NCBI GenBank assembly: GCA_902785055.1
Contig: CACZXG010000050.1
Location: forward strand, 1 to 32,979
DNA length: 32,979 nt
From: an uncultured Lachnospiraceae bacterium
GTDB lineage: Bacteria > Bacillota > Clostridia > Lachnospirales > Lachnospiraceae
Direction: 5' to 3'
The notes beneath the pieces were generated by a model that did not search any database, had not been told where the DNA came from, and saw nothing but the letters and a program-made list of their open reading frames with translations. Positions 15,226 through 24,199 of the stretch are shown piece after piece. The first letter of the stretch is position 1; each line of letters begins with the position of its first letter. A program made the position numbers and the translations under genes.

Positions 15226-17282
15226 TCAGCTTTTCCCTCGAAGTCGATCAGATAGATCGGATTCAGAGCTTTCATCATGTGATAGCTGCCCATTTTATGC
15301 GCCCGGTTCACCGCGATCTGGCGGACCTGCGGCTCTGTGACGGGAAGTTCCCGCAGAGCCTGCAGTGTCTGCGAGAGCGTCTCAAGTGTCACACAGGTCA
15401 CCACCACGCGGACAGCAGGATTCTTAGCCAACACTACATTCAGGATTTCAGGCATGGCATGTCCACTCCCTCCTATGAAAACATGGGTGGGAGCAGGAAG
15501 TTCCTGCAGCCCTTCGGGTGCTTCCGCCTCGATGACGGATACATTCGGAAGGCAGAATTTTGACAGATTGGCGCGCAGAAGCGCCGCCGCTTCCGGCTTC
15601 TTCTCAATTGCATAGACCAGCGCGTCAGGGCACAGGCGGGCTGCCTCCACGCTGACGGAACCTGTCCCTGCGCCGATGTCGTAGAGCACTGCTTTCCGGG
15701 TCAGGCGCAGACGGCTCAGGGCCAGTACGCGCACCTCCTCCTTGGTCATGGGGACATCCGCGCGCGCAAACGCCTCATCCTCCATGCCGGGTGTGACCGG
15801 GCAGGCGTCCGCCGCCGGATTCTCCAGGTAGAGGATGTACAGACCGCGCTTGTCCAGGCTCTCCAGCTGCTCCAAAGAGACAAATCCTGTCTCTGCTGAG
15901 TCATGGGACAGATTGAAACCGTAACCGATCCGGATCTCCTGAGGCAAAACATCGTTTGCCACGGCCTCTTTCAGGAGCTCCGCAGTGCTGTGAACGCCGC
16001 CAAGCCCCGACACAAGCAGGAAGACTTTGCGCTCCCTGCGCAGATGGCCGACGACATTCCGCTCCCTTCCGTGAGTACTCAGAATGACCGCGTCCTCCCA
16101 GGTCACCTGCAAGGCCGCAGCAAGCACTGCCACTGATGAGATGCCGGGCAGATAGCGGAAGCGTACAGGCTCCGCCTCTTCTTCGAGTGCAGCGCGAAGC
16201 TGCGCCGCCCCGCTGTAGAGGCCTGTGTCTCCGGACAAAAGGACTGCCGCGCGCCGCAATTCCTGATGCTCCTTCATGTAAGGGAGAACCTGACGCGCTT
16301 TATAGAAAGGCTGGCTGAGCTTGCCGGCTCTCAGGAGGCCGGTCTCCTTCGCCCGCGCGATGACCGACGGAGCGCCGAATACGACATCCGCCCCTTCCAC
16401 GGCCTCTCTGGCTTCTTCCGACAGATGGCGCGCATCGCCGGGGCCCGCCGCGACCATAACGTATTCCCGCTCCGGCTGCGCCAACGCACGGACCCCTGTG
16501 ATCTTCGCAAGGCGCTCCAAAACCTCTTCAAAGGACAGAAGATCACTGTCTTTTGACCCTTTTTCCGGATTGCGGACAACTACTATCGGGATCCCGACTT
16601 CCTTTGCGGCTGCGACCTTCTCGTCAAATCCGCCGACTTTGCCGCTCTCTTTGGTGAGTACTGCTCTCGCCCCGGTCTGCAATAGTATGTCCACGTTGAG
16701 TTCCTGTGTGAAAGGACCCTGCATGGCGATCAGGTGCCCGGCGGGAATCCCGCACTCCATGCAGATACTCAGACTCTCTACTGACGGCAGAACGCGCACA
16801 TACAGTCTTTGGGGCTCTCCAATCTCTTCGGCCAAAAGAGGCAGGTCTTTGCTCCCTGTCGTAAGAAACAGGTTGCCGGGTATGCCGCGCAGGATCTTCG
16901 CTGCCTCCTGCATCGAAGACGCCTCATATATTCCAAACCCGCCATCAGGCAGTTCCCCTTCCGTGTCCCTTGCAAGGCGCAGATAAGGGACGCCTGCTGC
17001 CTCGCAGGCTTTTCTGATCTGTGCCGAAACTTCCGTCGCGAAAGGATGGGTCGCATCAACGACGCAGGTATAGTCCTCCTCACGGATCAGAAACTCCATC
17101 TGCTCCTGTGTGAGTCTTCCCTGCAGGACAGTCCGTCCTTTTCCGGGTCCGAGGATCTGCGCTCCGTATTCTGTCGCCACGCTCACCGTGCAGTGCACTC
17201 CTGCCCCTGCAAGATGCTCTGCGAGTTCGCGCCCTTCCGTTGTCCCTGCAAAGATAAGAATCTCTGTGCCATATTCACTCAT
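15222..17282 (-). CDS. CbiJ-CbiE-CbiT fusion (precorrin-6A reductase, C5 and C15 methyltransferase/decarboxylase)
   Basis: The 686-residue protein joins three consecutive corrin-ring enzymes. Residues 1-262 are the reductase CbiJ/CobK: LIFAGTTEGRELAEHL, VVDATHPFATEVS, and TTGSKDL, TKESGKVGGFDEK near its end. Residues 274-490 are CbiE, a tetrapyrrole methylase: VMVAAGPGDARHLS, LLSGDTGLYSGAA and YLPGISSVAVLAAAL. Residues 500-686 are CbiT: PMTKEEVRVLALSRLRL and the SAM motif LYDIGAGTGSVSVEAA. CbiE-CbiT fusions are common (CobL); adding the reductase in front puts C5/C15 methylation, C12 decarboxylation and ring reduction on one chain. The gene follows cbiGH by 63 bases and overlaps cbiA by 4. 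Start ATG at 17282. Confidence 0.93.
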   Translation of the reverse strand: MSEYGTEILIFAGTTEGRELAEHLAGAGVHCTVSVATEYGAQILGPGKGRTVLQGRLTQEQMEFLIREEDYTCVVDATHPFATEVSAQIRKACEAAGVPYLRLARDTEGELPDGGFGIYEASSMQEAAKILRGIPGNLFLTTGSKDLPLLAEEIGEPQRLYVRVLPSVESLSICMECGIPAGHLIAMQGPFTQELNVDILLQTGARAVLTKESGKVGGFDEKVAAAKEVGIPIVVVRNPEKGSKDSDLLSFEEVLERLAKITGVRALAQPEREYVMVAAGPGDARHLSEEAREAVEGADVVFGAPSVIARAKETGLLRAGKLSQPFYKARQVLPYMKEHQELRRAAVLLSGDTGLYSGAAQLRAALEEEAEPVRFRYLPGISSVAVLAAALQVTWEDAVILSTHGRERNVVGHLRRERKVFLLVSGLGGVHSTAELLKEAVANDVLPQEIRIGYGFNLSHDSAETGFVSLEQLESLDKRGLYILYLENPAADACPVTPGMEDEAFARADVPMTKEEVRVLALSRLRLTRKAVLYDIGAGTGSVSVEAARLCPDALVYAIEKKPEAAALLRANLSKFCLPNVSVIEAEAPEGLQELPAPTHVFIGGSGHAMPEILNVVLAKNPAVRVVVTCVTLETLSQTLQALRELPVTEPQVRQIAVNRAHKMGSYHMMKALNPIYLIDFEGKAE

Positions 17283-17345
17283 GGTCTGCTCCTTCTTCCC
17301 TTTCCTCTATGCTGTCTGAATCAATACCGCGAGAGGCCGGCCTGC

Positions 17346-19176
17346 TTACTTTTCCGATCTGTATCCGCGCGGCGTCACCATTCTGTTCCCAAGCCGCCGC
17401 GTGCTGCTGTTTCCGACGAAAACTGTCGAAAACATATCTGTCTCAGTATCCGCCAGTTCCTCAAGTGTCATCACTCTGGTTTTCTCGCCATCTCTGCCGA
17501 TCCTGTCCGCGATCCCGCAGACCCGGCTGCCGGGCACATGCTCCATCAGGATCTGAGCCGCTCTGTGCAGATGCTCCTTCCTGCCCCGGCTGGACGGGTT
17601 GTAAAGGACAATGCACAGATCCGCCTCCGCTGCAGCTCTCAATCTCTTTTCAATCTTTTCCCACGATGTCAGCCTGTCGCTGAGACTGATCACGGCAAAA
17701 TCGTGCACCAGCGGAGCTCCCAGAAGAGCCGCGCCGCTGAGCGCCGCCGTCACGCCGCTTATGATTTCTATGTCAAATCCTAAGTCGATGTCTGTTCCGC
17801 AAGACCTGCCGTCTTCCTTCTCATTTCCGGCAAGTTCCAGCACAAGCCCTGCCATACCGTAGACGCCCGGGTCGCCGCTGCAGATCAGGGCAACTGTGTG
17901 ACCGGCCCTCGCCTCTTCGATCGCCATCCTGCAGCGCGCCTCTTCTCCGGTCATCGGCGTTGTGAGATATCTCTTATCCGGATAATACGGTTTTACCAGA
18001 TCGTTGTAGACTGAATATCCGATGATCGTATCACTGCTCTCAAGGGCTGCTGCTGCCTGCCCGGTCATCCCTTCGGGGTTTCCGGGGCCGATTCCCACTA
18101 CAAATAAGTGTCCTTTTGGATCATTTCTCCGAGAGCTGTCCTCAGGCTGCCACCATAATTCCACCGGTCTCATCCCAACGCAGATAGTCATCCCATCCTT
18201 CGCCGTCTTTCCTCTGAGAATCTTCTCAGCTCCCGCAGCTGCCGCCGCTCTCTCACACACATTGCCTGTGCCGACATGCTCTCTGACTCTGTCAGATTCG
18301 GCAAAAGTCCAGTTCTCCAGTTCAGACTTCTCCAGCTCCTCAGCGCTGAAGGTCTGCAGAGGAACACCGAGATCGGCCGCTAAGGATACCAGGCCCGGTT
18401 CCTCTTTTTTGACATCAATGCTTGCGATCGCACATACCGCTTCCCGGCCAAGACCGAGTTCACGCAGCGTCTCTTCCGCAAAATCTCTGAGTTCCTCATA
18501 AGACTTGCCCTTGCGGCAGCCCATGCCCAGAATGACGCAGCGCGGGATGAGTCTTAGCGGCGCATCCGGACTAGTCGAAAGTTCCGCGTCAGGTGTGATC
18601 AATGCCACATTAGTGCCTTGCAGGCCCGCCAACTCTTCATCCGGCAGATCACATACCTTCAGTTCACCGGGGATTTCTCCTTCCAATCGAATCAGATCTG
18701 CATATTTGCGCGGAATTACCACACCCGCTTTTCCCTCTTCGAAAAGAGACGCTGTGAAGCGGCCCGCCTTTTTAAGATCGCCGATCAGAAGCCCGTTGTC
18801 CTTTGCAAAAAGATCCACGGCAAATACCCCGTTCACATCGGTCGCCGTTGTCAGCACGGCTTTCCCTTTTGTGCACTCCGCGATCTTCCGCGCCCACTCA
18901 TTGGCGCCGCCCAGGTGCCCGGCAAGGATCGGGATGATCCGTATCCTTGCTGCCAATGTGAGGTGCGATCGCGCGGACAGCGATCCCGCAGGCACCGATA
19001 TAGACCAGGACATTCCCTTTTCGAAAATGCTCCGCAGTCCACTCTTTGCAGCATCCTTTGCCGGATTTGTATGTGACACTCGCTTCCGGCGTCAGTTCTC
19101 GCGTTAACTTAGCCGCCAGATCCGCGCCGGCCTGTGTGAAATACAGAATATGAATCTGAATTTTTCCTGGATTCAT
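17346..19176 (-). pseudogene. cbiG/cbiH: cbiG-cbiH fusion gene with internal deletion and frameshift in cbiG
   Basis: The N-terminal CbiG part starts at ATG 19176 (GGAGA upstream) and reads normally through VLVYIGACGIAVRAIAPHI and GSKDTD, then leaves frame and stops near 18898. The rest of CbiG continues in the +1 frame from about 18946 with IPILAGHLGGANEWARKIA, then VILGMGCRKGKSYEEL. About a dozen residues that normally join SKDTDP to IPLLSGHLGG are missing, so a deletion of length 3n+2 near 18931-18946 explains both gap and shift. Downstream CbiH is intact: LFVVGIGPGNPEGM, GYSVYNDLV, ICSGDPGVYGMA, VLYNPSSRGRK. CbiG opens the ring-A delta-lactone with loss of acetaldehyde and CbiH does the C17 methylation and ring contraction. 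Either the gene is inactivated or this is an assembly or sequencing error. I see no slippery signal for programmed frameshifting. Confidence 0.85.
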
Positions 19177-19206
19177 TTTACTCTCCGTTTGTTCCGTCCG
19201 GGGAAA

Positions 19207-20193
19207 TCACCCCCAAAAAGCAGCTCCCGCAAGCACAACAACCGCCATTACCAGTCCCAGCCCTGACGCCGTATACATGAGCCTGCACGCCCGGGGAATG
19301 TCTTCCGCCTCGATTTCCCTGCAAGGGTCTCCAATGGTCGGTTTGTGCACTACCAGACCTCCGTAGACCGCATCGCCCGCCAGCTGTACGCCCAGTGCGC
19401 CCGCCGCGGCGCTTTCCGACTGCGCGGAATTGGGGCTCTTGTGGGCGTATCGGTCGCGGCAGAAGATCCGCCATGCACCGGCAGCATCCATACCGGTCAG
19501 ACCGGCCGCTGCCACCAGCAATAGGCCGCTAAGCCGGGCGGGTATAAATCCCGCCGCATCGTCCAGGCGCGCTGCCGCCGTGCCAAAATACTGATATCTC
19601 TCATTCTTGTACCCAAGCATGGAGTCCATGGTATTGACCGCTTTGTAGGCCATGCCGCCGACCGCGCCTCCGAGGGCAAGGTAAAACAGGGGTGCAATGA
19701 CGCCGTCCGCCGTGTTCTCGGCCACGGTCTCCACAGCTGCGCGGATGACACCTTCCCTGTCCAGTTTCTCCGTGTCGCGGCCCACGATCATCGATACTGC
19801 GCGGCGAGCCTTGGAAAGGCTTCCATCAGCCGCTGTCAGCGCTTCATACACTTCCATCGCCGAATCACGGAGGTTTCTCGCCGCCAAAGCATAGCAGCAC
19901 AAAATGGATTCCGCGGCAACTCCCGCCGCGGGGTACAGCCCGTAAAGTCTTATGAGCAGTCCCCATGTGATCTGAATTGTCGTCGAGAGCACGAACACCG
20001 TTACCACAAGGCCCTTGAACCGGAGTTCCGCCGCAGAGTCTTCCTCTCTGCGCAGGAGTTTTTCCAGCGCCGAGATCAGCGCCCCCATAAGGCGCACCGG
20101 ATGCGGCATCCAGTGCGGATCCCCGATCAGGCAGTCCAGCCCGGCCCCTATCAAAATACTGATCAGCCTGTAACGAATCATAAAACCCCTCAT
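19207..20193 (-). CDS. cbiB: adenosylcobinamide-phosphate synthase (CbiB)
   Basis: The 328-residue integral membrane protein attaches aminopropanol (phosphate) to the f side chain of adenosylcobyrate. Family motifs are visible: LDCLIGDPHWMPHPVRLMG at the N-terminus, SMIVGRDTEKLD, ETVAENTADGVIAPLFY, NTMDSMLGYKNERYQYFG and SPNSAQSESAAAGALGVQL. Two starts are possible. The ATG at 20193 overlaps the upstream stop as ATGA. The ATG at 20181 has GAGGGG just upstream, perhaps too close. I keep the longer form because overlap coupling is the rule in this operon. Its product needs the aminopropanol phosphate made by CobD at the far end of the operon. Confidence 0.94.
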   Translation of the reverse strand: MRGFMIRYRLISILIGAGLDCLIGDPHWMPHPVRLMGALISALEKLLRREEDSAAELRFKGLVVTVFVLSTTIQITWGLLIRLYGLYPAAGVAAESILCCYALAARNLRDSAMEVYEALTAADGSLSKARRAVSMIVGRDTEKLDREGVIRAAVETVAENTADGVIAPLFYLALGGAVGGMAYKAVNTMDSMLGYKNERYQYFGTAAARLDDAAGFIPARLSGLLLVAAAGLTGMDAAGAWRIFCRDRYAHKSPNSAQSESAAAGALGVQLAGDAVYGGLVVHKPTIGDPCREIEAEDIPRACRLMYTASGLGLVMAVVVLAGAAFWG

Positions 20194-22361
20194 TTACGAA
20201 GTTTTGTTTCTGAATCTTTCTTTTCCGGTTCCCGGATCTCTTCCAGATAGCTGTCGTCGATTCCGGCTTTCTCAAAGGTCGCCATCCTCTCCAGGATCGC
20301 ACAGGCCGCCTCCATCACCGCAAAGGACATCGTGCAGCCGCTGCCCTCCCCGAGCCGCATGTCCAGCTTGAACCACGGTTCGATCCCGAGCGCTTCCATT
20401 GCTGCCATGTAACCTGGCTCCACAGACTGATGAGACGGGAAAAGATAATCCCTGCACGCCGGACACATCCTCACGGCGCACAGCGCGGCTGCCGCAGAGA
20501 TCACGCCGTCTATGACTGCGGGAATACCGTATTTCGCGCATCCGAGGAAGACTCCGCACATAGCCGCGAGATCAAATCCGCCGACTTTGGCCAGAACATC
20601 CGTCGGAACATCAGCATCCGGCTTATTGACATCTATGGCTCTCTGAACACACTGCACTTTGCGGAGATAAGCCTGCTCTGTGATCCCCCCTCCAAAGCCG
20701 GTCACTTTGGCCGGCTCTGCGCCTGTGAGGACCGAGATGACCGCCGCAGAGGTCGTAGTATTGCCGATTCCCATCTCGCCGACGCCGACAATGTCCACCT
20801 GCTCAGCAAAGGCCTGATAAGCCAGACTTATGCCCGTCATGACTGCCTTTTCAGCCTCTTCCATCGTCATGGCGGGACCTTTTGCGATATTGTCTGTGCC
20901 GCGCCTGATCCTGCGGTTCAGAACCTGCGCGCACTCATAAGGCGTGGCGATCCCCATATCCACCACCTGCACTTCGTCGCCGCGCTGCGCGGCGATCGAT
21001 GACATTCCCGTAAGCCCTTTTGTCATGTTCACAGCCTGTTTCGCCGTCACTTCCCGCGGTGCGCTGGAGACATTTTCTTCCACCACGCCGTTGTCGGCGC
21101 ACAGGACGATGATCCGTCTCTTTGCGGCGCGCGGGCGGCGCCTCTTCTGGATCGCGGCCATGCGGGCGGCGGTGGTCTCTATTTTGCCAAGGCTGCCGGG
21201 GGGCATAGCGAGCCTCGAGAGGTCTATGCGAACAAGTTCCAACATCTCCTTCGAAGGACTTTCAATGTCGGAGATCACCTGACGCAGTGTAGAATCCGGA
21301 AACTGCACGCTTGCAGTTACTGCGGCAGTCTTCGCAGCAGCCCGGTTCCTCGCCCGAAGCTTCTCCATGATCCTCTCATAGTTCTCCCTGCGATGCGGCA
21401 CAAGACAGCCGGTGCAGTCCTTGACGCCGCTCTGCGTCAGACGGTAGTTCCCGCCGCAGTCCGGTCCCATGGCATAGAGCGGGCAGTAGCAGAACAGGCA
21501 GTTGAAATCCTCCGGATCAGCGCCCTTGTGGCACGGAAAATACTTGCAGCTGCGATTAGTGAAGAAAGTGTGGTCCGACACTGCATCAGAGCCGCAGAGT
21601 CTGCTCTTAGTCTCCCTGAAGAGCTTTTCGTACATCTCTCCCGGCATTCCGAACAGGTCCCTGATCCGGTCCTGCTCGAGAACTTCCCGCGGGCTTCCGC
21701 ACCAGACGCTCTTTCCCTCCTGAACGCACAGGATCCTGTCGCTGACTTCCAATGCCAGGTCGATCTCGTGCAGGGACATCAAAACAGTGCGCCCCTCCCG
21801 TGCGAGATCCTTCAGGGTCTCCATCAGTTCTGTCCTGTAGCGCAGGTCCAGATAAGAAGTGGGCTCATCGAGAAGGAGGACCGGCGTATCCTGGGCGATG
21901 GCTCTCGCCACAAGGACGCGCTGCTTCTGCCCGTCGCTGATCGCGTTAAAGTCGCGCTCTGAGAGCTCCGTCACCTTCATGCGGGCCATTGCCTCTTCCA
22001 CGATCTCTTTGTCCCGCGGCTGCAGAATACCCATCCTCCCTGTGTAGGGATAGCGGCCCGCCGAGACCACTTCGCGGCAGGTCATATATTCCGGGCGGAT
22101 GTGCTCCGTAAGGACAACAGCCATCTTCCTGGCTCTTTCAGCCGCGCTGCACTTCCCAATGTCCTCTCCCTGCATGACAACACTGCCTCCCAGGAGCACA
22201 AGCTGCCCGCTTATGCTCTTAAGAAGCGTCGATTTTCCGGCGCCGTTGGGTCCGATCACAGACAGGATCTCGCCGCGGAGGATCTCCAGATCTATATTTT
22301 GCAAAACTACTCTGTCCGGGTATCCCACTAAGAGCCCGCGCAGAGACAGGAAGTTTTCCAT
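20190..22361 (-). CDS. BtuD ABC ATPase - cysteine-rich domain - CobT phosphoribosyltransferase fusion
   Basis: The 723-residue protein has three parts. Residues 1-250 are a FecCD/BtuCD-type ABC ATPase: Walker A GPNGAGKST (37-45), signature ISDGQKQR (141-148), Walker B VLLLDEP, His198. Residues 265-335 are a cysteine-rich segment with eight Cys in 48 residues (272, 277, 288, 291, 293, 302, 316, 319), resembling the cysteine-rich small domain found in clostridial cobalamin loci. Residues 355-715 are CobT (nicotinate mononucleotide:dimethylbenzimidazole phosphoribosyltransferase): LSRLAMPPGSLGKIE, GVGEMGIGNTTTSAA, GGFDLAAMCG and the catalytic Glu in RLGEGSGC. Uptake energy and lower-ligand activation are thus on one chain. 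It lies 3 bases after btuC and overlaps cbiB by 4. No frameshift or stop separates the parts. Confidence 0.92.
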   Translation of the reverse strand: MENFLSLRGLLVGYPDRVVLQNIDLEILRGEILSVIGPNGAGKSTLLKSISGQLVLLGGSVVMQGEDIGKCSAAERARKMAVVLTEHIRPEYMTCREVVSAGRYPYTGRMGILQPRDKEIVEEAMARMKVTELSERDFNAISDGQKQRVLVARAIAQDTPVLLLDEPTSYLDLRYRTELMETLKDLAREGRTVLMSLHEIDLALEVSDRILCVQEGKSVWCGSPREVLEQDRIRDLFGMPGEMYEKLFRETKSRLCGSDAVSDHTFFTNRSCKYFPCHKGADPEDFNCLFCYCPLYAMGPDCGGNYRLTQSGVKDCTGCLVPHRRENYERIMEKLRARNRAAAKTAAVTASVQFPDSTLRQVISDIESPSKEMLELVRIDLSRLAMPPGSLGKIETTAARMAAIQKRRRPRAAKRRIIVLCADNGVVEENVSSAPREVTAKQAVNMTKGLTGMSSIAAQRGDEVQVVDMGIATPYECAQVLNRRIRRGTDNIAKGPAMTMEEAEKAVMTGISLAYQAFAEQVDIVGVGEMGIGNTTTSAAVISVLTGAEPAKVTGFGGGITEQAYLRKVQCVQRAIDVNKPDADVPTDVLAKVGGFDLAAMCGVFLGCAKYGIPAVIDGVISAAAALCAVRMCPACRDYLFPSHQSVEPGYMAAMEALGIEPWFKLDMRLGEGSGCTMSFAVMEAACAILERMATFEKAGIDDSYLEEIREPEKKDSETKLRK

Positions 22362-22364
22362 CGG

Positions 22365-23390
22365 TTACCTCTTTCTTACTGCCAACATGTAAATGACCAC
22401 CGGCGCGCCCAGAAGCGACGTCACAGTGCTGATCCCCAGCTCGGTCGGCGCAAACGCCATTCGGGCGATCAGGTCTGAATACAGGCAGAAAACCGCGCCC
22501 GCGAGAAAGCATGCAGGCACCATGACAGGAGGCCGGGAGCTCCTTAAGAGCTTACGCATGAGGAAGGGCACCGCAATACCGACAAAGGACACCGGTCCCG
22601 CAAAAGCCGTCACGCAGGCCGACAGAAGGCTCGACAGCAGGATCAGGATCACACGATACCGCTTTACGTCGACTCCCATGCTGGCTGCGTATGCCTCCCC
22701 CAGTTCAAAGGCTCCGATCGGCTTACTGCACAGCACGGTGAGTACCATCGCGGCTGTCACGATGACCGCTGCGGCCGCCACATCTCCCCAGTCCATTCCT
22801 GAGAAAGTCCCCTGGGACCATCCCCGCAGGTTCACGATCTGCGCGTCCTCCGCAAAAGTCACGAGAAAGTCCGTCACGGCGTTGCAAATATATCCCACCA
22901 TGATGCCCGCCGCCAGGAGCGAAGCCATGTGCCGCACTCTGTGCGAGAGCAGGACGATCGCTCCGGTCGTCACAAGCGCGCCTCCGAAAGCTGCCAGGAT
23001 CATCAATAATCCGGACGACTGTTTCTCTCCTCCCGCGACAAACAGGAGCGCCGCGCAGACGGCCAGTTTGGCTCCCGACGATATACCCAGTACATAAGGT
23101 CCCGCGATGGGATTTCCGAAAAAGGTCTGCAGCAGATATCCCGAAACCGCCAGCGCGCCCCCGAGGAGCACTGTCATGCACATCCTGGGAAGCCGGATCT
23201 GGGTCAAAATATTCCTCTCCGCATCGCTCCCGCCTCCCAGCAGGATCTCCGCGACTTTTCCGGGCGCGATGGATACGCTTCCCAGCACCGTACAAAGCAG
23301 AGCGCCGACGACAACTGCCGCCGCCAGCGCGGCAAACACCGCCGCGTATCCTCCTCTATGCAGTTGTCCCTCTGTCCGATCTTTCGTCAT
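22365..23390 (-). CDS. btuC: cobalamin/corrinoid ABC permease, FecCD family (BtuC)
   Basis: The 341-residue protein has about ten hydrophobic helices and the FecCD family pattern: IRLPRMCMTVLLGGALAVSGYLLQTFFGNPIAGPYVLGIS near the N-terminus is split here only for description, and GPVSFVGIAVPFLMRKLL lies in the C-terminal half where the ATPase contact helix is expected. It should form the membrane channel for corrinoid import with the BtuD domain encoded immediately downstream and the lipoprotein at 27875-29503. Iron-siderophore permeases look similar; the location inside the B12 operon favours corrinoids. It overlaps cbiF by 4 bases. Confidence 0.93.
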   Translation of the reverse strand: MTKDRTEGQLHRGGYAAVFAALAAAVVVGALLCTVLGSVSIAPGKVAEILLGGGSDAERNILTQIRLPRMCMTVLLGGALAVSGYLLQTFFGNPIAGPYVLGISSGAKLAVCAALLFVAGGEKQSSGLLMILAAFGGALVTTGAIVLLSHRVRHMASLLAAGIMVGYICNAVTDFLVTFAEDAQIVNLRGWSQGTFSGMDWGDVAAAAVIVTAAMVLTVLCSKPIGAFELGEAYAASMGVDVKRYRVILILLSSLLSACVTAFAGPVSFVGIAVPFLMRKLLRSSRPPVMVPACFLAGAVFCLYSDLIARMAFAPTELGISTVTSLLGAPVVIYMLAVRKR

Positions 23391-24199
23391 TCTTTTGACT
23401 TTGCGCTCCTGTAACCTGTCTCAAAATCCGCGTCGTAGAGGCAGGATCTCATGACCCTGCTCTGCGGGGATCTCCCGTCACCGCTCTCTGCTGTGGGCTG
23501 CGCTCCGTTATAGCGGACAGCCTCCCCTACAATGATCAGAGCCGTCCTGTCGATATCATTGTCCGCCGCTGTCTTCTCCAGCGTATCGATCGTGCAGACA
23601 AAAACCTTCTCTTCGGGCCAGGTCGCCTTATAGACGATCGCCGCGGGAGTCTGCGGCGCGTACCCGCCTTTCACAAGCTTTTCTGCCAGTTCGCCGATCA
23701 TCGAACTGCTGAGAAACAGCACCATGGTCGCCTGATGCGCCGCGAAGGACTCGATGTTCTCTTTCTCCGACACCTTGGTCCTGCCCTCCATTCTCGTCAG
23801 GATCACGCTCTGCGAAATACCTGGCAGGGTGTATTCCATCCCAAGTGCTGCAGCTGCTCCGCAGAAAGAACTGACGCCGGGCGTCACATCGTAAGCGATG
23901 CCCCGCTTTTCCAGTTCCTCCATCTGCTCCCGGATCGCTCCGTAAATGGAAGGATCCCCGGTGTGCAGGCGCACTGTTGTGAGCCCTTCTTTTTCAGCGT
24001 CCTCCATGACTCTGAGGACTTCTTCCAGGGTCATGTATGCGCTGTTATAGATCCGGCATCCTTCTCCTGCCGCCCTCAGCAGTTCCGGGTTTACCAGGGA
24101 GCCCGCATAAATTATGACGTTCGCTTCCGCAAGAAGCTTCTGCCCCCGAACAGTGATGAGGTCCGGGGCTCCCGGCCCCGCTCCGACAAAATGGATCAT
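23387..24199 (-). CDS. cbiF: cobalt-precorrin-4 C11-methyltransferase (CbiF)
   Basis: The 270-residue SAM-dependent tetrapyrrole methylase adds the C11 methyl group. Motifs: HFVGAGPGAPDLITVRG at the N-terminus, IIYAGSLVNPELL, RLHTGDPSIYGAIREQM and VTPGVSSFCGAAAALG. IYAGSLV and LHTGDPS are typical of CbiF/CobM and distinguish it from CbiL, CbiH and CbiE. It is overlapped by 4 bases at both ends (btuC downstream, cbiD upstream), showing tight coupling. The C-terminal 25 residues after VGEAVRYNG are variable. Confidence 0.95.
   Translation of the reverse strand: MIHFVGAGPGAPDLITVRGQKLLAEANVIIYAGSLVNPELLRAAGEGCRIYNSAYMTLEEVLRVMEDAEKEGLTTVRLHTGDPSIYGAIREQMEELEKRGIAYDVTPGVSSFCGAAAALGMEYTLPGISQSVILTRMEGRTKVSEKENIESFAAHQATMVLFLSSSMIGELAEKLVKGGYAPQTPAAIVYKATWPEEKVFVCTIDTLEKTAADNDIDRTALIIVGEAVRYNGAQPTAESGDGRSPQSRVMRSCLYDADFETGYRSAKSKE

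Noticed and set aside
16809-17783. 324-codon plus-strand frame
   Set aside because: It spans the joint of two well-supported minus-strand genes and has no start signal or known domain.
17346-19079. Intact CbiG-CbiH protein starting at 19079
   Set aside because: The first 45 or so residues of that frame do not resemble CbiG; the true CbiG N-terminus is in another frame starting at 19176.
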